Shown here in pieces: positions 9,265 through 18,440 of a DNA stretch of 64,000 nt. Numbering within the stretch: the stretch's first letter is position 1; every line of letters starts with the position of its first letter. The translations under genes were made by a program, and so were the position numbers. Source of the DNA: JACMLD01 sp963705285. GTDB taxonomy: Bacteria > Bacteroidota > Bacteroidia > Chitinophagales > Chitinophagaceae. The notes under the pieces are model-generated. The model was not told the origin of the DNA. It ran no database searches and saw only the letters and a list, made by a program, of their open reading frames with translations. The stretch covers positions 5,828,001-5,892,000 of the forward strand of contig OY970066.1 in assembly GCA_963705285.1 (NCBI GenBank). The letters run 5' to 3'.

Positions 9265-10629
9265 ATGATAAGTCCACTTTTAATAACAAAGTACAATACA
9301 CCCGTTCCAAGGTATACCAGCTACCCAACAGTACCCAACTGGCACGATGAAATTGATACCGTGCAATGGAAGCAGCATTTTGCACACCAGTTCTCCGAAC
9401 AAAATTCTGTAAACGGGATCAGCATTTATGTACACCTTCCATTTTGCGAATCATTGTGCACTTACTGTGGGTGTAACAAAAAAATTACCACCAATCATAC
9501 CGTTGAAGAAGAATACCTGGCAGCGGTGGAGAAAGAATGGAAGATGTACCGGAAAGTAATGGTTGAAACACCAGTGCTTCGCGAAATTCACCTGGGAGGC
9601 GGCACGCCTACGTTTTTTTCAGCCATCAATTTGAAGCGCCTTATAAACATGCTCACCAAAAACTGCATTGTGCATCCCCATTATGAGTTTAGCATTGAAG
9701 GACATCCAAACAATACTAGCCGGCAACAACTCGCCACACTGTTTTCACTGGGCTTCCGCAGAATAAGCTATGGTGTACAGGATCTGGATCCAACAGTGCA
9801 ATATGCCATCAACCGTCACCAGCCGTTTGAGCGGGTAGTACGCGCCACTTTGGATGCAAGAGATATTGGGTTTACCGCGGTTAATTTTGATCTGATCTAT
9901 GGCTTGCCTTTTCAAACACCAGAAAGCATGGGAGAAACCATTCGGCAGGTGATGACGTTAAAGCCGGAACGCATTGCGTTTTATAGCTACGCGCATGTAC
10001 CCTGGACAAGCAGGGGGCAACGCTTGTTTAACGAATCGGATTTGCCAGCCGCGCCGGAAAAACTGCAACTATATATGTTAGGCAGGCAAATGTTGTTGGA
10101 AAATGGTTACACCGATATCGGCATGGATCATTTTGCTTTGCCGCACGATAATTTATACATCGCAAAAAAATCGGGCAGGCTGCACCGGAATTTTATGGGG
10201 TATACCACGCAAAACACGGGACTATTGATTGGCCTGGGTGTATCTGCCATTAGTGATCTTGGTAACGGTTTTGCGCAGAACGATAAAACCGTACACAACT
10301 ATTATGACCTGATTCATACCGGTATATTACCTGTAAAGCGAGGTTGGTTCTTGAGCAAAGAGGATGTGGATTTCAGACAATATATAAAAGACATTGCTTG
10401 CAAAGGACGTACAACATTTAAGCCCATTCACCAAACACTGTTGGAAGCATATTGTTTTCCGGCACTGCAACCGTTAGAAGAAGACGGTCTGGTTGAATTT
10501 GACAAAGACCACCTGCAATTAACAACCACCGGCCAGTTTTTTGTTCGAAATGTTTGCAGTGCGCTGGATTTATATCTTCAGCGAACAATCAATCCGCCAA
10601 ACCATCAGCAGTATAGCAAGTCCATTTGA
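9265..10629 (+). CDS. hemN: Oxygen-independent coproporphyrinogen III oxidase (radical SAM)
   Basis: 454 residues from the preferred start MISPLLITKYN, which lines up with the usual HemN start just before VPRYTSYPT; earlier in-frame ATGs at 9235 and 9250 would add up to ten atypical residues. The radical SAM cluster motif is CESLCTYCGC, followed by GGGTPTF. The enzyme makes protoporphyrinogen IX without O2, giving haem for the neighbouring cbb3 oxidase when oxygen is scarce. The C-terminal HemN domain is complete. Confidence 0.95.
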   Translation: MISPLLITKYNTPVPRYTSYPTVPNWHDEIDTVQWKQHFAHQFSEQNSVNGISIYVHLPFCESLCTYCGCNKKITTNHTVEEEYLAAVEKEWKMYRKVMVETPVLREIHLGGGTPTFFSAINLKRLINMLTKNCIVHPHYEFSIEGHPNNTSRQQLATLFSLGFRRISYGVQDLDPTVQYAINRHQPFERVVRATLDARDIGFTAVNFDLIYGLPFQTPESMGETIRQVMTLKPERIAFYSYAHVPWTSRGQRLFNESDLPAAPEKLQLYMLGRQMLLENGYTDIGMDHFALPHDNLYIAKKSGRLHRNFMGYTTQNTGLLIGLGVSAISDLGNGFAQNDKTVHNYYDLIHTGILPVKRGWFLSKEDVDFRQYIKDIACKGRTTFKPIHQTLLEAYCFPALQPLEEDGLVEFDKDHLQLTTTGQFFVRNVCSALDLYLQRTINPPNHQQYSKSI

Positions 10630-10719
10630 TGAAAGATCATGGTGGGTAAAATCAGACCGCCGGGCTTGCAAAGGGAAACACTCTTCTACTTCACTGCTAA
10701 GCATTATCAGGCCCTCAAT

Positions 10720-10731
10720 TGATAAAAATCA
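10720..10731. promoter_or_regulatory. Fnr/Crp-like box upstream of ric
   Basis: TGATAAAAATCA, a perfect match (flanked as TTGAT...ATCAT, close to the E. coli FNR site). Exactly 23 nt downstream is TATTTTTG (10755-10762), a perfect Bacteroidota -7 element TAnnTTTG. The box centre would fall near -41.5 relative to the implied transcript start at about 10767. Confidence 0.75.
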
Positions 10732-10754
10732 TGTGGGAGGCGTGCATGCAGACT

Positions 10755-10762
10755 TATTTTTG
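10755..10762 (+). promoter_or_regulatory. -7 promoter element of ric
   Basis: TATTTTTG matches the Bacteroidota -7 consensus TAnnTTTG exactly. It implies a leader of about 115 nt before the ATG at 10881. No clear -33 TTTG is seen, which fits a promoter that depends on an activator bound at 10720-10731. Confidence 0.55.
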
Positions 10763-10880
10763 CCTGAATAGTATTTCGGACCATTCAGTTGGCAAATTGA
10801 ACTGAATGAATTTCAAATAAAATATCAGCCAGGATAAGCCAAAAGCACAAATTGTCAAACCCCAGACTTAACAGCAGAAA

Positions 10881-11627
10881 ATGTTTTTAAACAAAATAAA
10901 AATACCGCCGGCATCATTGATTTCGAATATCGTAAAACAAAACCACCACACTGCAGACGTATTTCGAAAGCTGGACATTGAATACTGTTGCGGGGGTAAT
11001 TGGCCGCTTGAAACCGTGTGTGAAAATAAAGGTCTTGCATTTGAAAATGTGAAAAACGAGCTTGAAAACAGTTCACGCGTAGTGCCACTACTCCCCATTA
11101 CCAATTACGAAAATTGGAGTACAGACTTTCTTGTCAGTTATATCATCAACATACATCACCATTTCCTTTATACCAGCATGCCCGATACAGAGGCAATACT
11201 GAAGGAGTTTGTTGAAGGCCATAAAAAACAATTTCCGGAAATGGTAGCGGTGCTCAACCTGTTTGAATTGCTACATCGCCAGGTCATTCCCCGTATACAA
11301 TATGAGGAATCAACCATCTTTCCCTATATATTACAGATTGCGCATGCACACGCCAACAAAGACTCTTATGCCAGTTTGCTGGTAAAAACCTTGAGAAAGT
11401 CGTTAGGTGCCACTATGAAACATGAAGACCAGCAATTGGCGGATATCGTTGTTAAAATACGTAACCTGACCAACGCTTATGCCATTCCTGACAAGTGCTG
11501 TGTAAGTCACAGGATTGCACTGGCACGACTAAAAGACACCGACATAGATTTACTGCAGCATATTTATCTTGAAAATGACATACTATATCCGAGAGCGCTC
11601 CGGATTGAGTCCGATTTATTAAGATAA
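10881..11627 (+). CDS. ric: Iron-sulfur cluster repair di-iron protein RIC (ScdA/YtfE family)
   Basis: 248 residues. The N-terminal ScdA_N/DUF542 domain has the YCCGG motif (about 34-38). A hemerythrin-like domain from about residue 85 supplies His and Glu ligands (IHHHF, EESTIFPYI, MKHEDQ). RIC proteins repair Fe-S clusters damaged by nitric oxide or oxidants and can donate iron. The gene has its own Fnr-like box and a perfect -7 element upstream, so it is likely induced with the respiratory genes around it. Confidence 0.93.
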   Translation: MFLNKIKIPPASLISNIVKQNHHTADVFRKLDIEYCCGGNWPLETVCENKGLAFENVKNELENSSRVVPLLPITNYENWSTDFLVSYIINIHHHFLYTSMPDTEAILKEFVEGHKKQFPEMVAVLNLFELLHRQVIPRIQYEESTIFPYILQIAHAHANKDSYASLLVKTLRKSLGATMKHEDQQLADIVVKIRNLTNAYAIPDKCCVSHRIALARLKDTDIDLLQHIYLENDILYPRALRIESDLLR

Positions 11628-11671
11628 TCTTAATGGATATATTGTCACTATCTTTAGCCTGACTAACCTTT

Positions 11672-12916
11672 TTGTACATGCCCGGCAGATTAGACTATGG
11701 ACACCTGACTTCGCTTTTTGAAAATGCAACTGAAGGCATTATCCTTACAGACGGTCAGGGAAAAATTATGTTGGTCAATCCTGCCGCGGAACGAATCTTT
11801 CAATACAGCAGCAATGAATTAGAAGGTAAGCCAATTGAGATACTGGTACCAGACCAGTTCAGGCCGCACCATCATACATTAAGAGAAGGCTTCTATGCGC
11901 ATCCATCGAACCGCGCCATGGGTCACAACCGCGATTTGCACGGCAAGAGAAAGGATGGCACAGGTATCCCGGTAGAAGTCAGCCTCAGCCATTACACGAG
12001 AGATACCCAAACATTTGTTATCGCTTTCATAGTAGACATTACCCGCCGCAAAGCAATTGAAAACAATGTAAAGCAGCAGCAAAATGAATTGGAGCGCATC
12101 AGCAATGAACTGAGAAAGCTCAATGCGGAACTGGAAACAAAAGTGGAAGAAAGAACCGTTATACTAAAAGAAGCGCTGCAGAAGCTGGAGCAATCTCAAC
12201 TTGAACTGAATGACGCACTGGATAAAGAAAAACAACTCAGTGAAATAAAAAGTCGTTTTGTTTCCATGGCTTCGCATGAATTCAGGACGCCACTCAGCAC
12301 AGTATTATCCTCGGCCATTTTGCTGGAAAAATATACCAAAGAAGAAGAACAGGAGAAACGGAGCCGACATATCGAAAAAATAAAGAATTCAGTAAAAAAT
12401 CTGAATGATATACTGGAAGACTTTTTATCTATGGGAAGGCTGGATGAAGGAAAAGTGGCCAGCCAGATTTGCGAAATGAACCTTCAATCTTGTATCAGCG
12501 AGACGATAGACGAAATAAAACCGTTTATGAAAAACGGGCAATACGTTGTACAAAATTATGAAGGTGACCCAACACTGCAGTCAGATAAAAAGCTTTTGAG
12601 AAACATAATCATCAATCTTGTAAGCAATGCCATCAAATTTTCGGAGGAAGGGAAAAAAATAGAGGTTCGTGCCATACACACTAATGGCCGGGTTTCTATT
12701 GCAATCAGTGATGAGGGCATTGGCGTTGGCAAGGAAGATCAGGAGCATTTATTTTCGAGTTTTTTCAGGGGCGCTAATGCTACAAATATACAGGGGACGG
12801 GACTTGGGCTGCACATCGTGCAACGTTATGCAGCTTTGCTGGGAGGAACGGTTGCATTGCAGAGCGAACTGAATGAGGGCACGACTGTAACTATTTCCAT
12901 CCCAATTATTCAATGA
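11672..12916 (+). CDS. PAS-domain soluble sensor histidine kinase
   Basis: 414 residues without membrane segments. Residues 10-125 are a PAS domain; a coiled coil spans about 130-190. HisKA carries SMASHEFRTPLS and HATPase_c has the N-box (NLVSNAIKF), DEGIGVG and GTGLGLH. It should phosphorylate the response regulator 6 nt downstream. In the PAS, His65 and Arg85 have the spacing of the haem-proximal His and distal Arg of FixL (20 residues), within a KRKDG context. This suggests but does not prove an O2-sensing haem, because many non-haem PAS domains share the His and sometimes the Arg. Confidence 0.92.
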   Translation: MYMPGRLDYGHLTSLFENATEGIILTDGQGKIMLVNPAAERIFQYSSNELEGKPIEILVPDQFRPHHHTLREGFYAHPSNRAMGHNRDLHGKRKDGTGIPVEVSLSHYTRDTQTFVIAFIVDITRRKAIENNVKQQQNELERISNELRKLNAELETKVEERTVILKEALQKLEQSQLELNDALDKEKQLSEIKSRFVSMASHEFRTPLSTVLSSAILLEKYTKEEEQEKRSRHIEKIKNSVKNLNDILEDFLSMGRLDEGKVASQICEMNLQSCISETIDEIKPFMKNGQYVVQNYEGDPTLQSDKKLLRNIIINLVSNAIKFSEEGKKIEVRAIHTNGRVSIAISDEGIGVGKEDQEHLFSSFFRGANATNIQGTGLGLHIVQRYAALLGGTVALQSELNEGTTVTISIPIIQ

Positions 12917-12922
12917 TATGTT

Positions 12923-13978
12923 ATGAAATCTGTATTAGTAATAGAAGACAACAAAGATATCCGGGAGAATACAGCAGAAATACTGGAACTGGCCGGTTAC
13001 AAAACGTTTAGTGCTGAAAATGGAAAAATTGGCGTGGAGACAGCCTTAAAAGAAAAGCCCGATCTTATTGTGTGTGATATTATGATGCCGGTGTTAGATG
13101 GTTATGGGGTATTGCACTTATTGCGGAAAAACCAGGATACGCTGAATACACCATTTATTTTTTTAACAGCAAAGATTGAACGCACCGACTTCAGGAAAGG
13201 CATGGAAATGGGTGCCGACGACTATATCACCAAGCCATTTGATGAAATAGAATTGCTCAATGCTATTGAAATACGTTTAAAAAAAGCGGAAGTACTTGAA
13301 AAAAATCATTTTCCTTCAGAAAGCGGTATCAGTGATTTTTTAAAAGAGGTAAAAGGTGCCGGCCTGATAGAAGAGCTTTCCGAAAAATACAATATTGAGA
13401 AAATTGGTAAAAAACTCACTGTTTATCTTGAAGGCAGAAGGCCTAAATTCTTATTTTATTTGCTCAAGGGGAAGGTAAAGGGTTTTCGAAATCATGAATA
13501 CGGAAAAGAATATATCACAGACATCTATACCGAAGGTGATTTTATCGGTTATTCTTCATTAATTGAAAATACCAATTACATTGAAAATACCATTGTGTTG
13601 GAAGATGCAGAAATTTTACAAATACCAAGAGAAGATTTTTTACAAATGATTTACGGCGATCTGCGCGTAGCCAACCGCTTTATAAGAATCATTACACAAA
13701 ATGTTAAAGAAAAGGAACAAAGACTGCTTGAATTGGCGTACAGTTCTTTGCGCAAACGGGTAGCGAGTGCGTTGGCAGATATCTATCAAAAATTCAATCC
13801 CGGCGAAGCCAATAACCCACTGGAAATTTCCCGAGATGATATTGCGCATTATGTTGGCACTGCTACCGAATCTTTGATACGTACATTAAGCGATTTTAAA
13901 GCGGAAAAAATGATAGAAATAAAAGACGGAAAAATAATGCTGCGGGATATAGACAAACTTAAAAACCTGATTTCCTGA
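12923..13978 (+). CDS. Response regulator fused to a Crp/Fnr-type DNA-binding protein
   Basis: 351 residues. The receiver domain spans 1-125 with phospho-acceptor Asp52 (VCDIMMPVLDG), Thr82 and Lys84. A cyclic-nucleotide-binding-like beta-roll covers about 150-255, and a Crp-type winged helix about 275-345. The recognition helix (TATESLIRTLSDF) keeps the Glu and Arg that in CRP and FNR read the TGA half-site. No N-terminal cysteine cluster exists, so it is not an Fe-S FNR; its signal should be phosphorylation by the kinase 6 nt upstream. It is the best candidate for the protein that binds the TGAY-N4-RTCA boxes. Confidence 0.93.
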   Translation: MKSVLVIEDNKDIRENTAEILELAGYKTFSAENGKIGVETALKEKPDLIVCDIMMPVLDGYGVLHLLRKNQDTLNTPFIFLTAKIERTDFRKGMEMGADDYITKPFDEIELLNAIEIRLKKAEVLEKNHFPSESGISDFLKEVKGAGLIEELSEKYNIEKIGKKLTVYLEGRRPKFLFYLLKGKVKGFRNHEYGKEYITDIYTEGDFIGYSSLIENTNYIENTIVLEDAEILQIPREDFLQMIYGDLRVANRFIRIITQNVKEKEQRLLELAYSSLRKRVASALADIYQKFNPGEANNPLEISRDDIAHYVGTATESLIRTLSDFKAEKMIEIKDGKIMLRDIDKLKNLIS

Positions 13979-13991
13979 TGGAGGAAAGTCT

Positions 13992-14693
13992 TCAACTCTT
14001 TAATTTAAAAACAAAAAAACCGCCTAATAATAACAACAGCAAAGCCGCTATGGCCAGCGTGGTCTTTATCTTTTTGCCATGTAACCCGCGGGTCTGCTCT
14101 ATTGTTTTTTCCCTTTCCTGCTTGCGGTGAACACCATTTCCACCAATGACCGTATTAAAACCAGCAATTAACAAACCCGGCGGGAAAGTTGCCGCAACGG
14201 CCTGCTGCTGTGCAGCCAGCCAGGTTTTTACATCATCGGCCGCAAGGTTATTGTGGTAACAATAGTTTCCAATAATCACCATGGTCATGCTACATATAAA
14301 TTCCAACACCGTCTGCACCGAAGTCCGCCGTGTTTTACTAAAGGCGGCCAGAGAATGTATCACAACCGGTAAGCGGTTATCCATAACTTCCGTTAATATC
14401 TCTATCCCAAACTCATGCACCCTGGAATTGGCTGTATCATAAAAATCGTTGCAGTCGCGCAGCGCCGCGTCTTCCCTGGCAGAAAGCGCCACAAATAAAA
14501 TGCCGGCCGCATGGGTGGTAGAAGATCCCCCCTTCCTGATTACAGCCATCAGCACGGCAGGAATACTTGCAGAGATCAAACTCAGCAGCCCCTGTTCCGT
14601 TTCACCCAATTCAATGGCGCCAACACTGGTTAAGTCTGGTGGGAAATAATTGCATAGTTCCTTGTACAGGTTGAGTGGTGGAGTTGTAGACAT
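13992..14693 (-). CDS. DUF937-like protein with C-terminal membrane anchor
   Basis: 233 residues, mostly helical, with alanine- and leucine-rich repeats resembling DUF937 proteins, a basic stretch at about 195-210 and a single C-terminal hydrophobic helix (about 211-229) ending in FKLKS, as in tail-anchored proteins. Function is unknown. It is convergent with the response regulator; the two stops are only 14 nt apart. No conserved catalytic residues are apparent. Confidence 0.6.
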   Translation of the reverse strand: MSTTPPLNLYKELCNYFPPDLTSVGAIELGETEQGLLSLISASIPAVLMAVIRKGGSSTTHAAGILFVALSAREDAALRDCNDFYDTANSRVHEFGIEILTEVMDNRLPVVIHSLAAFSKTRRTSVQTVLEFICSMTMVIIGNYCYHNNLAADDVKTWLAAQQQAVAATFPPGLLIAGFNTVIGGNGVHRKQEREKTIEQTRGLHGKKIKTTLAIAALLLLLLGGFFVFKLKS

Positions 14694-14945
14694 GCTTTCT
14701 GATGCTTCAGATAATAAAATAATAAAATGAAGTATTCAACAGGTGCCCAGATGGGGCCGGACAAAAAAATGCCTGGTTACAAGGCCGGCAAACGGGTTGT
14801 GTGCACGCATAGTTGCAAGCCCGGTACTTACGTTACTTACATTATATCGCGCAAACGCAGATTCATCTGTACGAGATAAAATTAGATGGAGCGGAAACAC
14901 GCTTTTTAACGCAGAAGACCCAAATATGGATGCAGAAGACAAATA

Positions 14946-15710
14946 TTAGTGCAGCTTCCCTGGTATTGTATCCTTCCGTAAACAGTACGCAGCGTAACAC
15001 CGTCTGAAATTGGCAATGCTGGCAAAATTAAACAAACTGGCGAGTTGCTTTGGTGTATACTGGTTACCGGCAATATATTGTTCGGCTGTTTGCATTTGTA
15101 AATTCCTGTAAAAAACAAATGGGGTGACTTTATACCTGGCTTTAAAAGCTGTCTTGAGTTTTGTTCCGGAAACAAAGTGTTGCTTGGCAAGTGCGGTAAT
15201 GCCAGGAAATTTGGTGAATATTTGCTGTTGCAGGGTATCAGCAACTTCGCTCATTAATTGATTTGTTAGCATTTCTGGAGTTACCGGCAACGCCGCTGTT
15301 GGCACGGGTTCTTTGATGGAGAAAAAATTATTTTTTACCATCGTTATATCTGCCACATGCACAAAAAAACCCACTATAGCCCCCTCCTTCTCGTGAGGAT
15401 AATACGTAGCGATGCTGGTTTTTAGCTCGCCCGATGGTAGTAATATTTCTCTTTCAAATACCTGTTGCCTGCCAGCCAAAGCTCCTTTTATATAGGGAAG
15501 GTTTTTTTGAAACAAAGGGCCGAGCAGCTCCCGCATAGTGATTTTATCGATCATCTCATCCGGCTTCTTCCCAAACCATTTTACATAGGCCTGGTTGGCA
15601 TAACGGCAGATCAGGTTTTTATCCCAATATCCCAGCATCGCATCTGTTCGATTGGCAATTTCCAGGCTTTTTAGTGCCAGCTGGCCTCCGGTAGAAAAAG
15701 GCATAAGCAA
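14946..15710 (-). CDS. PAS domain plus AraC-type helix-turn-helix regulator
   Basis: 254 residues. A PAS/PAC domain covers about 10-128 (MLGYWDKNLICRYANQAYVKWFG). A C-terminal AraC-like DNA-binding region covers about 165-250, with two helix-turn-helix units (ITALAKQHFVSGTKLKTAF and KQLASLFNFASIANFRRCY). It is a cytoplasmic one-component regulator with unknown ligand. The second helix-turn-helix deviates from the usual GF.(S)..YF.R.FK pattern. It has its own spacer upstream and no regulon box nearby on that side. Confidence 0.8.
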   Translation of the reverse strand: MLMPFSTGGQLALKSLEIANRTDAMLGYWDKNLICRYANQAYVKWFGKKPDEMIDKITMRELLGPLFQKNLPYIKGALAGRQQVFEREILLPSGELKTSIATYYPHEKEGAIVGFFVHVADITMVKNNFFSIKEPVPTAALPVTPEMLTNQLMSEVADTLQQQIFTKFPGITALAKQHFVSGTKLKTAFKARYKVTPFVFYRNLQMQTAEQYIAGNQYTPKQLASLFNFASIANFRRCYAAYCLRKDTIPGKLH

Positions 15711-15895
15711 TAGTTAACGGTAGGACAAATTTCTTTACAGCTAAATTACCGGATTGCTTAAATAATTCAATAAGCGATTTGGTCATAACGCTGCAGAATT
15801 TTCCTCCAGCCATTACTTAATATCGATGAGCGTAAATTTTTGCAACGGAGTTAACACTGGTTGCTACCAGCCCACACGATACTCATGCTCCAGCC

Positions 15896-15907
15896 TGACT
15901 TAGGTCA
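15896..15907. promoter_or_regulatory. Fnr/Crp-like box upstream of the DUF2892 gene
   Basis: TGACTTAGGTCA, a perfect TGAC-N4-GTCA palindrome, 78 nt before the ATG at 15986. Exactly 23 nt downstream is TTCCTTTA (15931-15938), a partial match to TAnnTTTG. Confidence 0.7.
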
Positions 15908-15985
15908 TTGTTCATTATTATCACCTGTAGTTCCTTTACACCCGTAACATTCGTTAAACTAATTACTACACAAAACTCACCAAAC

Positions 15986-16198
15986 ATGAAACAGAACATG
16001 GGCAGGCCTGATAGGATCATCCGCATTTTAGTGGCCATTCTATTCGTTGTATTATGGTTTACACATACTGTAACCGGCATGGCTGGTTATGTACTCCTTA
16101 TATTGGCAGGGGTGTTCCTGATTACCAGTATTGTTGGCTCCTGCCCCCTTTACAGTCTCTTTGGCATCAACACATGTAACCGCAAAAAAACAGTATAA
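15986..16198 (+). CDS. DUF2892 (YgaP-type) membrane protein
   Basis: 70 residues with two membrane helices. It shows the family's N-terminal MKQNMGRPDRIIRI and the C-terminal GSCPLYSLFGINTC motif. The ATG at 15986 is chosen because family members begin exactly here; the upstream in-frame ATG at 15908 would start inside the promoter region. Related domains are fused to rhodanese in YgaP, suggesting a sulfur-related role, not proven. It is first in a likely five-gene plus-strand operon reaching to 19481. Confidence 0.88.
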   Translation: MKQNMGRPDRIIRILVAILFVVLWFTHTVTGMAGYVLLILAGVFLITSIVGSCPLYSLFGINTCNRKKTV

Positions 16199-16249
16199 CA
16201 ATCAACCCCCGGGCAGCGAGCAATCACTGTTCCCCATCATACGCAAATT

Positions 16250-17362
16250 ATGGCTACCTGCTTACTATCAGTTCTGCTTATACTGCATGGCAGCATACAT
16301 TTTATAGGGTTTGCAGGAGTCTTAGGGTACAAAAAAGATTTCAATAAAAACATAACCGGCGCGTTTGCTGTTTACTGGCTGCTAGCCTGTTTGCTTTTTA
16401 TAGTATCAGGGCTATTACTATTATTTGCAATGAATGCATGGTCTGTTTTTGCAGTAACAGCCGCCATTCTTTCTCAGGTATTGGTAATTCAAAGCTGGAA
16501 AACAACCAGGTGGGCTACACTGCTTAATTTCCTGGTTGTACTATGTGCAATACCTGCTTTTGCTGCTTACCAGTTTAATAAAACGGCTGCTATTGAATCA
16601 AAAACAATTATGGCCAGGGTGGCGGGTGAAAGCAACGATATTGTAACCCTGGCAAACATTGACCATTTGCCACCGGTTGTTCAAAAATGGCTGCTTCATT
16701 CAGGGGTGGTAGGCACTGCAAAAAGCAGCACGGTAAGACTGCAGCAAACAGGGCAGTTGCGCACCAGCCCATTGGGCAAATGGATGCCATTTTATGCCAG
16801 TGAATACTTTACCACCAGTGAACCTTCGTTTATCTGGATAAGCAAGGTAGAGGTGTTGCCTTATATTTTTTTAAGCGGACGCGATAAATTTGAGAACGGA
16901 CATGGTGAAATGCTGGTTAAATTAATGTCACTGTTTCCCGTTGCCAAAGCAGCGGGTGATAGCAAAACAGATACTGCGTCATTGCAACGCTATCTGGCAG
17001 AAATGATATGGTTTCCTTCGGCGGCCATTGCCACCAATATCCAATGGCAGCAACTCAATGCGTTTTCGGCAAAAGCAACCCTTCATTGTAATAATATCAG
17101 CGCCTCCGGCATTTTTACCTTTACAGAATCGGGGGATATCGCGGGTTTTGTAACAGACCGTTATTATAATGATGGCAAAAAAACCGTTCGGGCGAAATGG
17201 ATGGTGCAATGCAGTTCCTGGAAAATATACAACGGTTTGCGGATTCCCAATAAGCATATCATCACCTGGCAGCTGGCATCGGGCAATTTCACGTGGTGTA
17301 CGCTTGAATTGATTAACCTGGAGTATAACAAGCCTGAAATATACCGGTCTACTAAGATTTAG
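16250..17362 (+). CDS. DUF6544-like membrane protein
   Basis: 370 residues. Four hydrophobic helices occupy about 1-110, followed by a soluble domain with LPPVVQKWLLHSG, a pattern I associate with DUF6544 proteins (recalled, not checked). The domain is beta-rich, with several aromatic motifs (FIWISKVEV, MIWFPSAAI). No catalytic residues are recognisable. It lies 51 nt after the DUF2892 gene in the same orientation and may share its promoter. Confidence 0.6.
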   Translation: MATCLLSVLLILHGSIHFIGFAGVLGYKKDFNKNITGAFAVYWLLACLLFIVSGLLLLFAMNAWSVFAVTAAILSQVLVIQSWKTTRWATLLNFLVVLCAIPAFAAYQFNKTAAIESKTIMARVAGESNDIVTLANIDHLPPVVQKWLLHSGVVGTAKSSTVRLQQTGQLRTSPLGKWMPFYASEYFTTSEPSFIWISKVEVLPYIFLSGRDKFENGHGEMLVKLMSLFPVAKAAGDSKTDTASLQRYLAEMIWFPSAAIATNIQWQQLNAFSAKATLHCNNISASGIFTFTESGDIAGFVTDRYYNDGKKTVRAKWMVQCSSWKIYNGLRIPNKHIITWQLASGNFTWCTLELINLEYNKPEIYRSTKI

Positions 17363-17396
17363 TGCCTGGTAATATGCACTTACACAAAGCTACAAC

Positions 17397-17807
17397 ATGA
17401 GAGCCTGGTTGATTATTACGACATTATTTGTTGCTGTAACAGCAATCCCTTGTGGTATTATGCTGGTTGGCTGGCCCGATGGTCACCTGCTTCAGCTACC
17501 GCTTACTGTGCTCGACCATTCGCCGTTCAGCAATTTTATCATTCCGGGGTTGGTTTTGCTTTTTGCCGTAGGGGGCACCAACGCCCTGGCGAGCATCGCT
17601 CTATTACTACGGCACAGATTTGCAGGCATGGTTGCCATGGCAGCGGGTTTGTGCGTGATTGGCTGGATTGCCGTGCAGGTATTGCTTACCAACGTACTGT
17701 TCTGGCTGCAACCTGTCTACCTGGCTGCTGGTATCTTGATACTTTTTTGTTCATTGCATTTACAGCAAAATGCGCCAGGGCGTGAAGCCAAAAATAAAAT
17801 CGTATAG
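17397..17807 (+). CDS. Small four-helix membrane protein, unknown
   Basis: 136 residues with about four membrane helices (roughly 3-25, 43-68, 73-95 and 98-121). I do not recognise the family. The gene follows the DUF6544-like gene by 34 nt, and its stop sits directly before the OsmC reading frame, so it is probably in the same operon. Nothing in the sequence suggests a ligand. Confidence 0.6.
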   Translation: MRAWLIITTLFVAVTAIPCGIMLVGWPDGHLLQLPLTVLDHSPFSNFIIPGLVLLFAVGGTNALASIALLLRHRFAGMVAMAAGLCVIGWIAVQVLLTNVLFWLQPVYLAAGILILFCSLHLQQNAPGREAKNKIV

Positions 17808-17894
17808 GTGGCCCGTACAATGAGGATCAACCTACCAACTGATGCTCGTCAACTGGAACTGCTTACTTTTCAAATAGTTTTATCAAAAATTAGA

Positions 17895-18392
17895 ATGACA
17901 GATAAACCTGACACGCATATGGTTTTTGAAACCGCACTGAACTGGCTGAATGATGACCGTGGTGTTGTACATGCTCATCATGTCAACGGCACAATTCATG
18001 TAGCCACGCCGGAAGCATTTGGCGGTTCAGGTAAAGACTGGAGCCCCGAGCACCTGCTACTGGGTGCTGTAGTAAGTTGTTACATGAGCACCTTCGTTTT
18101 CTTTGCAAAAAAAATGAAAATCTTATATCGTCATATGGAATGCCGCGCCACAGGCAAGGTAGAATTGGTAAATGGCAAGTACCAGTTCATAAAACTGAAC
18201 GTCTTTCCCACCGTTTACATAGATAACGATGCAGCACGCACTGCAGTGGATGCAGCGCTTGTAAAAACACAACAACACTGCATCGTAAGTAATTCCATCA
18301 GCGCGCCCATTGCCTACCACAGTGAAGTGAGCATTCGGTCACACACCGTACATACCCCCGCCGAAACCAAGCTGGCCACAGATAGTAAATAA
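17895..18392 (+). CDS. OsmC/Ohr family peroxiredoxin-like protein
   Basis: 165 residues from the ATG at 17895. The reading frame is open back to a GTG at 17808 directly after the previous stop, but the extra 29 residues do not look like the family. It shows the two OsmC cysteines (VSCYMSTF and QQHCIVSN) about 70 residues apart, and the PEHLLLGAVVSC motif. OsmC proteins reduce organic hydroperoxides with thiols. It fits the redox-stress character of the operon. Confidence 0.88.
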   Translation: MTDKPDTHMVFETALNWLNDDRGVVHAHHVNGTIHVATPEAFGGSGKDWSPEHLLLGAVVSCYMSTFVFFAKKMKILYRHMECRATGKVELVNGKYQFIKLNVFPTVYIDNDAARTAVDAALVKTQQHCIVSNSISAPIAYHSEVSIRSHTVHTPAETKLATDSK

Positions 18393-18440
18393 ATAATAAC
18401 TGCCAGGCATAGTCGCAGTAGAAGATTTAAAATATATTAC

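Noticed and set aside
11619..11637. 17-bp palindrome ATTAAGAT-A-ATCTTAAT upstream of the kinase gene
   Set aside because: AT-only sequence with a one-base centre overlapping the ric stop; it can arise by chance and does not match the regulon box.
17808..17894. GTG-started extension of the OsmC gene
   Set aside because: The added residues do not match OsmC proteins; ATG 17895 fits the family.
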